Origin: Albugo candida
Taxonomy: Eukaryota > Oomycota > Peronosporomycetes > Albuginales > Albuginaceae
Assembly: GCA_905220665.1 (NCBI GenBank)
Contig: CAJNAR010000033.1
Span: 1-64,000, forward strand
Direction of reading: 5' to 3'
Length of the DNA stretch: 64,000 bases
Positions 33,671 through 46,938 of the stretch are shown one piece after another (position 1 is the stretch's first letter; every line of letters begins with the position of its first letter). The notes below the pieces were generated by a model. It was not told where the DNA came from. It saw nothing but the letters and a program-made list of their open reading frames with translations, and did no database searches. The position numbers and the translations under genes were made by a program.

Positions 33671-36600
33671 CAGGAGCGAGTGGAGGCGCGATTACTCCTA
33701 GAATGAGCGAGATAGGACAGAATGGAAGGACTCATCGGAAGTTAGATTCGCGACCTGGCGTGGGAACGGAATGATCGTAACAAGAAGCCTACCGCTGACT
33801 ACAACGTTCACATGTCAACTGGAGGAAGAGTATTTAGTTAGCTCCTGTCGGAGAGAAAAAGTAGAGAAAGAGCTGACTCGGTTGGTGAAGCGATGGTGAT
33901 CATACCGGCGAACCACCTATCACCGTTCATAGCGCCACGACTGCATGGTCGAGGCCCAGAACAATTCTTTCCACCAAGAATCTCGTCCATCACAGAATTT
34001 ACGGATACAAGATCTCAAGCACTAAGGACATGAAGCTACAAATGGAGCGTTTTATGGGCAAGGGTCGAACTTCAAGGATTGGGATTTTCAATATCTGGAT
34101 GAACTGATTTCGGCACAGCTTGTAAATGGAGTTGATTGGCTAAAGAATTCGAGTTGAGGACATTAAACCGGTACCTGGATGGCTCAGCTAGAAAATACTT
34201 TGATAAAACGAAGGTTAGCTGGGCAGCAGAAGTGTGTAACGTGGTGAACTTGATGAACAAGATGCTTGAGGTGTATGAAAAGGAAATCACCGTCGACCAA
34301 ACGACCAGAATGATGCAAGCAAGGAAGCCGGTCAGTAGGACCTGGATTGACCAGTACCAGTAGTATCTAATTGTGATAGAGGGAGCAGTGAATTACCCCG
34401 AACGATTTGTACTGCAGTCTATCTGTGAAGGAGCGACGCCATAGAGAAAACGCGCGATGTTTACTTGTCTGTATAGGCATAGTGGAGATCATTTCAGGGG
34501 ATCATGGGAACTAGCTTATTTCGAGAGAAAATGCGAAGATTTGTTGAGCGTGGAAAGTGGTACGAGAAACCTCACTAATGGCCGAGAGGTTAGATCGTGG
34601 TGGCGTTAGGACGATTGCAAACGCGGCGACGCCAAATAGCCAGAAACTCTGCTATCAATGCAGCGAGATCGATTTTTATAAAAGAGACTGTAAGAAAAAG
34701 GATGATGCTCCACACGCGGCGTTTGCGCTGAGTCTAGCGAGAGGCTCCGAAAATTCGAGGCACGCATGGATACTAGACAGCTGGGCAAGCCGGCACCTGA
34801 TCGTGCGAGGTCACCGATGGCCAGACGATCAAGGTAAGAAAGGTGGGAGTTCCAACCTCCTAGTGCGTGTTGACGCGTGAGCAACGGCAAGTCACCGCCA
34901 GAAATGTGCACCATGTGGAACACTTGGCGCATAATTTACTATCATGCTGTGAATTGGAAACAAAAGCTGTGGTGTTGTCATACACTGAGGGATAGCGGTA
35001 CCTTAAGAGGGACAGTGATGGGGCAAAAAGTCGTGAAGGAAAATAATGTCCTGACAATAAATTTGGAGGCAGCTTCTACAACGACAGCCGAAAGTGATGT
35101 ATTGTATGCAACTTTGCGCTCCAACGACCGGGAGGCCGAGAGGTATGGTGAAATTGAGTGTAAACTGATGAACTTACACAGGCGATTGGGGTACCTCGCT
35201 TTTGATACCGTCGAGAAGATGGCTGGCGCATTGTCGTCAGGTATCGAGTTGATCGATCGCAGCCGTCCAAATTGCCTCACCTTCGCACAACGGAAGCAAT
35301 CAAAGAACGCTCAGGCTAAACAAGACAGTGGGAGAAAACTAACCTATCGACCGCATATGGTAGAATGTTTTGACCACGCATCTAACTACTGCCGAGTGTT
35401 TGTGGCAAAGACCAAAGATCAGGCTGCGAAGATGTCCGAACAATTCTTGGCTCACTTCGAAAAAATGTTCAACTGCAATCTACACGTGTTATCGATGGGG
35501 TGCTGAGTACAAGTTTGCTGACCTGTTTTGCTAGTCTACCGGGTGATGCGTCAAGTGATTGAAGCCAACAACTAGGCTTTAAATGGGAAGGTGGAGCGAA
35601 TGCATCGCACAGTGCTAAATATGGGAAGATGCATGATTTTGGCGAATGGCCTGCCTTTGTACTTCTGGGGAGATGCTGTCCAATATGCAACGTACGTTCT
35701 CAATCGTAGTCAAAGCAGTGGGCGCCCAAAGCGCATGCCGCCACTTATATTGCTGAAAGAATAAATTCCCAGTATATCCGACATAGTCGTATTTGGAAGC
35801 CCGTGCACTGTCTTTTGCAACCCTGGAAAGAGATCTTGGAAACCTCGGGTGGAGGTCGGCCTAACGATTGGAAATAACGATGAGACAAAACGCTACAAGG
35901 TATACATACGGCGCGACCGAGTGGTAATTACGACGCCGCACGTAAGAAATGTCGGGACGCTGTCTGAAGATGGTATCCGTCACCTTCATGAAAAACTTCG
36001 ACGCAAGGACCCGACACCCAAGCAGCTGGTCGCGAAGTTGCGGAAGCTGGCCAGACGAAGAAGCAGCTTGACCGAGACAACGTCAAATGGCTGCGGAAAC
36101 GCTGGGCAGAAAGATCCGCACTGCGGTAGCAAGGGGAAGAAGAAGTGCGGGAGTCGAAGAAAAGGATTTGGAGGCAGAACATTCCGTGTGAACATTACTC
36201 CCGAGAACAGCGAGGAAGCTGAGCTGAAGGAACACTCATCTGGACGGATGACAACGAGGCACATGGGTGAAAAGCATGTCCTTGTTTCAATGATCTCCGT
36301 GATGATGGACCCCAAAACCACCGTGAAGTGATGCGGTCAGCATGCTCAAGCGATTGGCAGAAAGAAATGGCTGTCGAGATCGAGTCGCTCGAGAAAATGG
36401 CACCTCTGAGGTTGTGCCAAAGCTTGCAGGACAAAAGGTGTTACACTAAAAATGGGTATATAAAACCAAGAGTCATGCTACGGCTCGCTTTAGCAATACA
36501 AGGCGAGCTGGCCACCTGTGGCAACGAACAATCTCATGGAGCTGATTACAACATGACATTCAGTGCAGTAATAAGCATGACGACGGCGAAGATAGTTCTG

Positions 36601-36795
36601 GCACTTTCAAGGTTGTAGCTAGTTCCCGCGCGATACGGTGACGTTCCAAATGCATACGTGAAGGCCGAGAAGGAAGTAGGTCTGAAAATCTTTTTGCATC
36701 CTTTGCAAGTTTGGTTTTGGAAGTGGACAAGTTAAAGTCCTGATCGACGTGACAAAGACAAGGTAGCATTGCGACTGAGGAAGAGCCTATACGGC

Positions 36796-36979
36796 TGTAA
36801 CGCCGGCAGGAGGAAGGGGGAGGAAGTAAAGGAAGATATTTGCTGGCGAAGCTCTATTTGCTAAAAAATGGAAAGTGAGATTTTTTAATTGAAGAATCCT
36901 GGTTCACCTATCTGATTGGCTAATCCAGTTCTCCAACTAAATATGAACTATGCATGCATGTACAATGGAGTTTGTTACA
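36796..36979 (-). repeat. 3' LTR of the nested gypsy element
   Basis: 184 bp, TGTAAC...GTTACA. The pol frame stop at 36,975-36,977 lies just inside it. Seven differences from the 5' LTR. Confidence 0.95.
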
Positions 36980-39900
36980 TCCTCCCGGAATTGACTTCTC
37001 GTTGTCGCTTCTTGAAATCGGCGATGAGAACATTCCAATGAGGAACAGGACGAATATCTTTCTCCCGCTCCCATGTAGCTTCGTGCTCGAGTAACCCATG
37101 CCATTTCACGAGCCATTCAGGCTTACGATTGAATTGACGCTTCTGAAGAAGCTGTTCAATGATGTGCATCGTGTCACCACTGTCCTCGTCAAAAATAAGT
37201 CGGGATGATTTCGGAATCGGACGAGTTTGAAATCGCGGTAGATTTCCCACATAGTGACTCAGCACGTCAATATTGAAAGTAGAGTTCAAACGACTCATAC
37301 TCCGCGGAAGCTTCAATTGCGAAACATCGAGTTGACCATTTTAATAATTTGAAATGGTCCAACTTTGCGAGCAGCTAATTTGGCGCTTTTCCCATCAATG
37401 TCTTGTGTCACATGTTTCGCAGGAATGCGACGAGTATCCAACATGACCAAATCTCCAATTTTAAAGGTAATCTCAGTGCGTTTTTTGTCGTAGTACTTCT
37501 TTTGACGATCCTGAGCTTGAAGCAAATGTTCCGTAGCTAGATCAATGATTTCATGACGACAGTTTTGAAAATGTTTTGCATACTCAGCGATTCCATGTTG
37601 CACTTGAGTTGCGACGCTAGGAGTACTTAGCGGATTCAACGGATTGCGTTCCTTGCGACCAGTATCAATTTCGAAAGGTGGCATACCAGTTGATGCACTG
37701 ACGAGAGTGGAATGAGCATGTTCAATTGTCCCTAAATAATCGGACCAATCACGTCCATGATACGAAATCATACAGCGTAGAGCGTCTTCCAAAATCAGAT
37801 TTTGACGCTTCGTTTGTCCGTCGGCCTGTGCCCGATATGAAGTTGTTATATGCAGACGAATTCCCATCAACTTAGCAAGAGAGGACCAAAACTTCGAAAC
37901 AAACTTGGAGTCTCGATCGCTGAAAATTACCGATGGTAGACCATCATGACGAATGACACAATGAAATATATATATGGGCATCATCATTGCGATTACACGC
38001 CCGATATTTTGACCGTTTGGACAATTTGTCGACAACTGTCATGATAGCATCAAATCCGTTTGATTTCGGTAGTCCCGTAATGAAATCCATAGAGATAACT
38101 GACCAACATTCTTCCGGAATCGGGATTGGAATCATTTTCCCATTCTTGCGAGCGTTGCTGTGTTTCCAGCAAAGTGCATGTTTCACAACTCCGTACGTAA
38201 TCTCGAACGTCTTGATTCAATGTAGGCCAATGATACCATTGAGCGATGCGTAAAAATGTTCGTTGAGCACCAGGATGTGCGGCAATGTTGGAGTCATGAA
38301 AGCATGAGATGATAGAAGTTCGAAGATAATTATCTTGTGTGCTTGGTACACACACGCATCATCATTTGTGACTTGAAGTAAAGCAAATCTTCGTCTTTTA
38401 CATATAGTGAGTCTGGACGTTTGAAATGTTCGGCATAATCTGGACAAGTACGATATCCACTCGCAAATTCCTTACAAACCGAATTTGACCAACCAAGCGA
38501 GCTCCAATTGTGAGATTCTTGTGTGACATTAACAGTTCCAGGAGAAGGCTCGGTAGCGCTTATAAAACGCAACGTACTGGATTTTCCATGTATATTTCCA
38601 TTAGCAAGCGTCAAATCACCAACATTAAAGTCGCTGATAGCATCCCGTGCCGTTGACAATTCGGAACCTTGACGTGATAAAGCATCGGCTACCACATTGA
38701 AATGACCTTGAAGGTGATGCAGCTTGAATGTAAATTGCGAAAAGAATGTCAAATATCGAGCCAGCTTTGGTGAAACTTTCGGATTATGCAGAAACCGTTT
38801 GCATGCCGTGTTGTCAGTGTAGATGTCAAATTCACGACCATATAGATAATGACGCCACTTTTCCAATGCAAGCTTGATTGCAAAAAGTTCTTTTTCATGT
38901 GTCGGCCAATTAAGCTCATGAATCCCCAGCTTCTTGGAAAAGAATGCAATGGGATGATCGCCACCAGAATGAAGCTGAGAAAGAACACCATCAACACAAT
39001 AGCCAGAGGCGTCCGTTGTCACAATGAATCGTTTGGCATGATCTGGTAATTTCAACACAGGTGCGTCTTGAAGAGCGGCCTTGAGTTGCTCAAACGCATG
39101 AGTTTGGCCATCATTCCATTCCCAAACATGTTCTTTCTTGACTAGAGGGCCAAGTGGTAACGCAAGAGCTGCGTAGTCACGAATGAATCGACGGTAGTAA
39201 CCAGCCAAACCCAAGAAACTTAATAGTTGTTTTTGATTTGTAGGAGTCGGCCACTTCGCAATAGCTTCTGTCTTCCGAGTATCCACTGTAAGTCCCTTAG
39301 CCGAAATTGTATGACCTAGAAACTTCACTTCTGACTGGCCAAAATGACATTTGGACTGATGGCAGAATAACTTCTCACACCGAAGAACTCCAAACAGAAT
39401 GCGAAGATGTCCAACGTGTTCGTCCAGACTAGTGGAGAACACACAAATGTCATCTAGATAGACAACAATGAAGTTGTATTTCGCGAAAAGTAATCGCATG
39501 AGACGCGACCAATCACCAGGCATACCAGCTAATCCCATAGGAGCCACGCACCACTGATAAGTTTCGGCATGTGTGCGAAAGGCGGTATACTTGCGGCTTT
39601 TGAAACGATCCGCATTTGATGATAGCCTTGGACCAGATCCAGAACTGAAAAGATGACACAACCACACATCTGATCAAAAAGCTCGTCGATGCGAGGAAGT
39701 GGTATCTTCGGAATGATCGTCTGCGAATTGACGTAACGGTAATCAATAACCCATCGAAGAGGTAGATGTGCGTTGTCCGAGCGTACCCACTCGGATCGTG
39801 ATATGTTTTGACCAGTGATGGGGTCCTTCTTAGGTACACCAAATATATTTGATACCCATGGGGAGTCAGAAATCTCGATCCAACCTTTCTTGAGCATTTC

Positions 39901-41615
39901 CGCGACAAACATGTCAAGTGCATCTTGTTCGACCTTATAGATAGGCGAAACGGTGCACGGTTTCTAGGTACAGCATCCGGTTTCATGATAAGATCAAAGT
40001 CCACACGACGTGAAGGTGGAAGTCCATCCGGAAGTGTCTCTGGAAAGACATCTTTGAACTCGTCCAAAAGAGTAGTAATTGATTGAGGTATTGTATCACT
40101 CTCCGTCATAACAGCGCAGATCTTTACGCGATACACTTCGTCGTACTCATGCTTCTTGACTTTGCGTTTGAAGTCAACTACAGCAATTTTCATATCGATT
40201 TCATTGCTTTTATCCCTAGTAGTGCATGTCGAAGGCATGCACTGATGTGGAAATGAAATTTCATGAGAACGCCAACCAAGTTGAGGTTGAAACTTTGTAA
40301 ACCATGGTTTTCCCAAGATGACGTCATGAGCAGAAGCCAATGGCCATTCCATGACTTGTAAATTGCGAAATTTGTAGCGATCAAATACGATAGTTGCAGC
40401 ACCCTTTTTAATGGAGCGGGCTCTAGTGGAAGTTCCATCAAATCGTGTAAGTTGGGAGACACCAGATTGTGTCAGTTTCTTCACCAAGCCGGGACGAACA
40501 ACATTACAGGTTGCACCGCTATCAAACAAAGTAGTGACAGGCGTTCCATCACAAGTTCCTTGTTTACGAATAAGTTCATTCTCTGGATGCACCGGATCCA
40601 TAGTCGAAGTCGAAATCTCTTCCATTTCGATAATTTCCACTTCGTTCCCGGAACTTGTCATAGAAGGTAACGAGTAAGTCGCTCTTGGAGACGTGGAAGT
40701 ATTGAAGCCTGCAGCCGCTTGTTCATGTCGAGCGCTATGAGCTTGCTTCTTCTTATTCTTCAGCTTGTAACAGCGTTCGATGACGTGACCGGGCTTCTTA
40801 CAGTAGCGATATTCATTCGACGAAGAAGCTGATGATGAGGAGGAGCGACGATGTTTGGTAAACCCTGAGTCAATCTCCATTGGTTCCGGGTTACTCTCTT
40901 GCACGTGCGGTGATGCAGGTTGTTGATGGTGATAATGTTGATTGAAAGATGCACGTGATCGGTCTTGCGAGTATACCGGTGGACGGTAGTTCTTCCCGCG
41001 GACACGATGAGATCGATCATACTCCAACGCAATCTTTATGGCTTGTGAAACTGTGGCACACCGGCGGTATTGCACTTCTTCCCGTGTGGGACTCACTAGT
41101 CGGCGCGTAAAATAGGTAATTTTATCCAACTCGCTCATTTCCGTAACTTGCATGATAGCTTCACGGAAACGTGAAATATAAACTTCCAGGTTTGGACAAC
41201 TTTTCTGTTTGAGTGCGTACAATTGATCACGCAAGCGTTCTTGCAGATAAGGGGATACAAACTCTTGATTTACTTGAACTATGAGGTCTTGCATGTCTTT
41301 GATATATGGCTTGTTCAACTTGTACCAAGCTGCGGCATTCCCTTTGAAATTGGCGGTCGTGATTGCCAAAATACGAGCGCTTTGACTGAAATCGCGCCAG
41401 TCGATATTCTTTGCTTCGAAGTACTGAGCCAGTTGCTCAAAGTACAGATCCACGGACTCGCCCATTTTACCCTGGAATTGAGGTAAGCTGATCCCTTCAA
41501 CTTTTATTTCAAGCTTGGTCATAGCTTCAAGCAATTGCTCTTGTTTTTCGACTAATTCGATCAATGTTTTCGGGATGGCGTCGGGGGACCATCCTTGAGG
41601 GTTCAATGACGTCAT
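36975..41615 (-). pseudogene. Gypsy gag-pol polyprotein with several frame breaks
   Basis: The likely start is ATG 41,615 (MTSLNPQGWS); the in-frame extension further upstream runs into the leader. Gag (41,615 to about 40,700) ends in a knuckle EYRYCKKPGHVIERC, whose first Cys is Tyr. Protease LFDSGATCNVV lies at about 40,520. RT follows after a frame break near 39,930: WVIDYRYVNSQTI, then YQWCVAPMGL and the active site VVYLDDICVF (about 39,450). RNase H TDASGYCVDGVLSQLHSGG is at about 39,000. Integrase starts near 38,350 (PGAQRTFLRIAQWYHWP) and continues through breaks near 38,190 and 38,040 to a chromodomain-like end (WLVKWHGLLEHEATWE). Protease and RT active sites are kept, but at least five frame breaks prevent a single product. 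Confidence 0.9.
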
Positions 41616-41782
41616 GATAATCAAAAAAAAATTAAAAAAATGTCCAACCAAACAGACCGGAACAAACGACAAACACTCGGCGAGCGGCTTTCCCAATGTC
41701 TTGACGCTAAACAGTGCGTAAGAAAAACTCCTTCCGTACGACCAACGATCTTTGACTTATACGACCAACAAGTGCTACCAGT

Positions 41783-41966
41783 TGTAACGCCGGCAGGAGG
41801 AAGGGGAAGGAAGCAAAGGAAGATATTTGCTGGCGAAGCTCTATTTGCTAAAAAATGGAAAGTGAGATTTTTTAATTAAAGAATCCTGGTTCACCTATCT
41901 GGTTGGCTAATCCAGTTCCCCAACTAAAGATGAACTATGCATGCATGTACAATGGAGGTTGTTACA
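41783..41966 (-). repeat. 5' LTR of the nested gypsy element
   Basis: 184 bp, TGTAAC...GTTACA, followed on the minus strand by the primer-binding site at about 41,763-41,780. Confidence 0.95.
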
Positions 41967-43075
41967 ACGGCCTAAAGCAAGATTGAAGAGTCTGGGCTGA
42001 GCTCCTTCACAATACGCTCGTGAAATTAGGCTTCGCGCAGTGTTACACCGACAGCTGTCTCTGCTGCAAAATGGGTGATTCCGAGACCACGATAGTGGTT
42101 GTTTGTGGATGGTCGCTTGGTGACGGGCACGAACAAGAACATGGTCGATCAGTTCTTTAAGTACATGCACCTTCTAGAAGTGAAGTACCCTATAGTGGGG
42201 ACAAAGTTTCTAGGCATGGTGGTGACGTACGACACCGAGGTTGGGTACACACTTAATCAAGAACAATGCATTCGAGAGCTACTCGTTACTACAGGACTTG
42301 AGCTGTCAAATTCAGCACGAACACCGGTCGGAGATGATCAAGACAGTAAAGGCGAAAGCTATCTTCTACCTGAAGGAAGCGGTAGAACGCAAGATCATCC
42401 GACCATATCTACATTCCAATACCTGATCGGGTGACTGCCGCAGATTGCTTGCTTTTTGAAACTGGCATCTCGTTTGCCGTGCATCGGGGCCAGCCGACGA
42501 GCGCATGCGGCACGAAAATGCGATTGGCGACGGCTAAGCGGATCCTTCAGTATCTGACCCGGATGAACGATGACGATGTTTACATTAGGAATAAACGAGT
42601 GTCATTACAAGGCTCCAGCGATGATGGTTATGCAGGGGGTCGCAAGGATCGTAAGTCTGTGAGTGGTGGCGTGCTATGTATCAACAGAATGATAGTAGGG
42701 TGGATCTGTAAGAAGCAAGCAAGCGTGGATCTATCTACAATGGAAGCAGAGTTTGTTGCGGCTTACGAGTGAGCTAATCGGAATTTGTGAGCCACTCGAT
42801 GAGGTTGGCAATAAAGTGGAAGCTCCAATTATCCTTCACGTTGACAGCCAGGTGGCGGTTAGGCAGATCACCGGCGAGGACAGCTCGGGAAGAGCGAAGC
42901 ACATCGCGGTGAGGCACAAGTTCGTAAAGGATTACAGAAAGAAGGTGTGTTCAAGGGGGGGTATTGCGATTCTTAAACGATGGGGGCTGACGTGATCACC
43001 AAGACATTCGCTGATCCGCGGTTAAGCGAAATACGCGAGCTAGTGTGTCTGGTGTGAAGACATCCCGGGAAGGAG

Positions 43076-43250
43076 TGCTGAAACGACGCGAATCTTGGGA
43101 CACTGTCACTGCTGGAGTACAACGACTGCTAGAGTGCAATGACTGTTGAATGCGTGTAAGAATCGTAGGTAAAGTACGAGTATGAGCGGACAGAACAACG
43201 TCTTTTTAATATAAAAATTAGTTCTTCATCTACCTTGTTGGGTGCATTAA
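43076..43250 (+). repeat. Right (3') LTR of the copia element
   Basis: Starts TGCTGAAACGACGCGAATC after the purine tract GGGAAGGAG and ends near GGGTGCATTAA. Shared blocks with the left LTR include GACACTGT and AGTGCAATGACTGTTGA. Confidence 0.75.
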
Positions 43251-43255
43251 GAGCT

Positions 43256-45629
43256 AAAAACAACACGATGCATCAATCTCTGAACCTAATCTAGCGTGGG
43301 ATAGTGTGTTCGACACTATCAGTCCTCTATGAGAGCACTACCGTATCTCATAGCGTGTCGCATTCGATGTCCACAGCACCACCAAATTCGGGAGAGTAGA
43401 ACGTATGACTTTATTATACTTTATCGCCAAGTACATTCGCAGCTTCCATTGACTAAAATAGAGAAAGCCTCTCGTATTTGGTTTAATAGAGTGCAAATAA
43501 GAAAACTGACGACTTGTACTCTTGAGTTTATGAAAAGCCATCCCAGCTCCAAAGTATTCTCAGAACGCTGAACAGTTGGTTCATTTCTCTTCGATGTGAG
43601 ACTTAAGGCGCTTTTTAGGCATTTGCGAACGAAGTCTCTTGGCGTAGTTTCTCAAATTGTTTTTAAGTTGTTTTGAAGACCCCATTTAACAGATAATATC
43701 ATTCTCGTCACCTTCGTTTTATTTTGGTAAAGTCCATGCAGTTGGATGTTTTTGCGATCAACTTTGTAATTATGAGATGCTTTCAGCCGCTCGTTGGAAC
43801 ATTTATATCGACAACGTATACTGGTGATACTTTCTCGATTATCGTCATGACCAGACGAGCACGAATATGATTTTGAGAAAAATTATCGATCTTCAATCTC
43901 TTTCTTCTTATCGTGTTATATTGCGATCAGTTCTGCAAAAACGTCTGCATCACCTTCATTACAGCTGCAATTATGAAGCATTGTGACTTGAGCTTCGTTT
44001 CAATCATCTGTCTGTCTGTTTTTATATCGAAGTTTGTCATTGTTGTTTAAACACAGCCACCGGATACCGAGGGTCAGTTCGAACTCGGTCTCAAATGATT
44101 TGTATGGTTGATGCGATGATTCTCGTCAATTGAACATTGTGATCGTAAAGATTTATCTTTCAATCTTTTCTCACCTTCATCGCTAGTAAAAGGCAAATTG
44201 GGTTTGTTGATCATCGGCTTCGAATATTTTGCTTTGCATGGAATTGGCGAATCCCAAAAGCGCAAGACAAATGTGGATACCATGAGTTTTCCGCGACGGC
44301 GATGAGACATGGAGGTAATCGCACACTTCATCCCCCAGTAATAGAAACAAGTACAATAACGGATAACGGATTCTAGTTCCCTAATCACACATAGCAGATC
44401 ATACCAAAAGTCTCAGTTATTGATAACATAAAGACGTTTGAGCTCAAATGATTTCTTTTTTGCTGTCAGAGACAAAAATGAACGCAAGGGATTCCGAACA
44501 GTCGCTTTTGAATTCGACGCGTAATCCGTTCATTTCTCCAAATCAGGTCGCTATAGTATACATAAGCATCACACGTAGTTGTGCCATTGAACCACAATGG
44601 CAATGATATCTCACAAAGCAATTGAATGAAGATTTATATCATCTCAGAAAAGAAACCAAACTTGGGTATTGCGAGTGAGTACAAAACTGCGTAAATCGGT
44701 AGTAAGGAGAGCAATAATATCAACGACAAGTAGAGGAGGTTCCTGTTGGATAGATTAGGAGCTGCTAAAATATACAGCAATTCGTCCAAGATCAGCAACA
44801 ATATACAGAAGGGTAATGCAATGCTTCCTACTTGGCATGTTGAGGAAAACTGTTCTGCTACAGATTAGAAAATAAAGGTGATGAAAGTGACTTGAAGAGG
44901 TTTTTTTGCAACTCAATATCGATATCAAGCTGTCATATCCATATTCGGCCATGGTGAAGCCGGCGACATATGCGGAGTAAAAAAAATGTGGTACTCATGT
45001 GCGGGGAGTGGGGCTGTCTTCTCTCAACTGATTCAAACATGTAAAAACATATTTTTGAACTGACAAATGATCCTTAGGCTAGCGTGGCAACATTCGATCT
45101 GTCTTCATATGTGAATGTATCCTTCATTTTTCTTAGTATTGGGGGGTTGAACTTACGCCAATTATATTCGTTGACGGTTTATGTCTGATGATTCTTCAAT
45201 TTTGGCAGCAAAAATTATGATTACATGTTATAGATGACTTGCGCTATGGCACGGTTTTTTAATTCTCCCCACATTTCGATCTATCTAGAAATCTCACTTC
45301 ATCAGCCTGAAGACAATTCATCATCACTGATGTGTGTTATCTCAAGAATCGTACATCTACTAAAAGTATAGGATATATGAAGTGAGAGGGAAAGTAACGG
45401 TATTGTACTGAGCAGCATTTCTCTTATATATGGCAGCACTGAAGTCTTGCAGCCCTCTCCTCATAATGGCTGTTAGGTACAGGATCTACTGATTGCAGCG
45501 ACGGTATGTTGAAGACCTCCACTGGTGGAAGGTCACCATCTCCTGAACAGTCGTAGGTAGTGAAAGGTCGCAGAGAGACATAAGATAGTTGCTAAGGGAG
45601 TTCCCAATATACCTTCAAACTATAAGTCT
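43256..45629. other. Intergenic, no gene supported
   Basis: A 104-codon minus-strand frame at 44,074-44,388 (contains WGMKCAITSMSHRRRGKL) and a 65-codon one at 44,755-44,952 look mildly coding-like but have no recognised motif. The last 250 bp before 45,630 may be an LTR or leader of the copia fragment that follows; I could not find its partner. Confidence 0.4.
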
Positions 45630-46707
45630 TTGTCTACGACCTTTGGTGCGTTCCTCAATAGGATTATGAGCCCAAGCAACCATAGACTACGTGGTGCTAC
45701 GCGACCAACGCGACCGACGCGACACAAAAGACAGAACTTATCTTCATTGTCAGACTCCGACAGCGACGGAGAAGAACGCAACGAATTCAAGATCGGGCAT
45801 GCGGGGACTCCCATACGGTGTTGGAGATGACTGGACATTCTACAAACGTACCATGATGAATGCGTTCGAGGAAAGCTTATTGGTCCAGATCGCTATTGGC
45901 GAGGAGCGTGAAGACAAAATCTGGAACGACGACGAAAAAGGGGAAGTCAAAAAAAGTAAGGCCAGAATTAAGATCCTGATTCAAAGATCACTGTCAATGA
46001 AGCTTGCAAAACAAGTGATGATGAAGAGTACAGGCACGGAGATGTGGGCTGAACTCGTATCAATCTACAAGGGTAAGAAAAATCCTTCTATGACTGCGCA
46101 GAAGTTGTATCGCTTACAGGCGAGCTACACAAGACTCACCTGAGTGGGGGGAAAAACGTACGGAGCCATCTTTACGAACTCTTCGATATCAAAAATCAAC
46201 TTATCAAAAATCAACTTGCATGACTTGCAGATGGTAGATCGTATGTTACGAGGTCTTCCGGCGCAAGCGTGCTATGATGAATTAAGATGTAAAGTATTAT
46301 TTAGAACGAAATGATGATTACCGTAGAATCAAGAAACGAAGACTGGGGAAATCATGCTTCCGGAAACACGCAACGAAAAAAAGGGGCAGTATACGCATGG
46401 CGAAACTCGGCACAGCAACTCACATGACCATGTCGACAGAAAACCAGAACGGGGAATCTGAACTGGTAGTTGCTTTCATTGCGGTGGAGATCATTACAAG
46501 CGTGATTGTCCAAATTGAGATACAGAACGTCAAAACAAATTCACGTGATGGTCGTAAAAATGAACGGAAGCGCGAAGTTGTGATGGGAGAAGTTGCAAAG
46601 CTCGTAAATAAAGGATATGTGCCTTGTCAATGGTACTTTGCCTCGGGATCGAATGTACATATCACAGCGTGCAAAAAAATAATTCACGACACTACAAAGT
46701 ATGGGTG
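45630..46707 (+). pseudogene. Copia-type gag and protease fragment
   Basis: Frames at 45,666-45,830 (Ser/Asp-rich, SLSDSDSDGEE) and 45,691-46,143 join by a frame change into a gag-like protein with WTFYKRTMMNAFEESL and EMWAELVSIYKGK, the typical copia Gag (UBN2-like) helices. Near 46,470 a third frame encodes the knuckle CFHCGGDHYKRDCPN. Near 46,630 WYFASGSNVHI is the protease active-site region with the catalytic Asp replaced by Ala. No integrase or RT follows; the Mutator-like element begins about 60 bp later. It is not a copy of the larger copia at 33-43 kb, as the gag sequences differ. Confidence 0.7.
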
Positions 46708-46938
46708 ATAGCGAGTGGAATAAAAGAATTTCAGGATTTGCTTTTTTTTTTTTAAACCATATTTTTTAAAAGGATATTGTTATATTCACTCCCTTTTCAC
46801 TCCGACTTGTCTTCGACATCAAGATTAAAGGGTTTGCTTTCGCCGAACGACAACGGTATGTAAAGAGATGCTGCCATTCACGCAATAACAGAACATTAAC
46901 ATGCAGCAAATGCCACAATCTTCTGCTTAGATGACGCG

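Larger units (their letters stand above)
36796..41966 (-). mobile_element. Ty3/gypsy LTR retrotransposon, relatively young, nested in copia
   Basis: 5,171 bp, bounded by LTRs of exactly 184 bp (36,796-36,979 and 41,783-41,966) that differ at seven positions by eye (about 4%). Both start TGTAAC and end GTTACA. The flanking pentamers 36,791-36,795 and 41,967-41,971 are both ACGGC, a perfect target-site duplication. On the minus strand the 5' LTR is followed after two bases by the primer-binding site TGGTAGCACTTGTTGGTC. The insertion splits the copia RT codons for 'LYG|LKQ'. Confidence 0.95.
34040..42995 (+). pseudogene. Copia gag-pol, degenerate and interrupted
   Basis: Gag frame at 34,136-34,363. 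CCHC knuckle near 34,650 (CYQCSEIDFYKRDC). Protease near 34,770 reads WILDSWASRHL, with the catalytic DSGA changed to DSWA. Pre-integrase LHRRLGYLAFDTV lies near 35,180 and integrase runs to about 35,760. Reverse transcriptase starts at about 36,340 and stops at LRKSLYG, where the gypsy is inserted; it resumes at 41,967 with LKQD and later VVVCVDGRLVTG, where YVDD is expected at the active site. RNase H (42,490-42,995) keeps KSVSGG and STMEAEFVAA. Multiple stops and altered protease and RT motifs show inactivity. Confidence 0.8.
33399..43255 (+). mobile_element. Ty1/copia LTR retrotransposon, split by a nested gypsy element
   Basis: LTRs of about 175-180 bp bound the element (33,399-33,578 and 43,076-43,250). 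The right LTR is preceded by a purine tract, GGGAAGGAG. The internal domains run gag, CCHC knuckle, protease, integrase, reverse transcriptase, RNase H, which is the copia order. The coding region is interrupted at 36,796-41,966 by the younger gypsy element; without it the copia is about 4.7 kb, a normal size. LTR divergence is clearly greater than between the LTRs of the inserted gypsy, consistent with the nesting order. The outer ends of the LTRs are approximate and no target duplication could be fixed. Confidence 0.85.

Noticed and set aside
44074..44388. A further aspartic protease N-lobe (FYYWGMKC...FWDSPIPC)
   Set aside because: Spacing between the YYG-like and WVP-like elements is wrong and no other lobe element follows.
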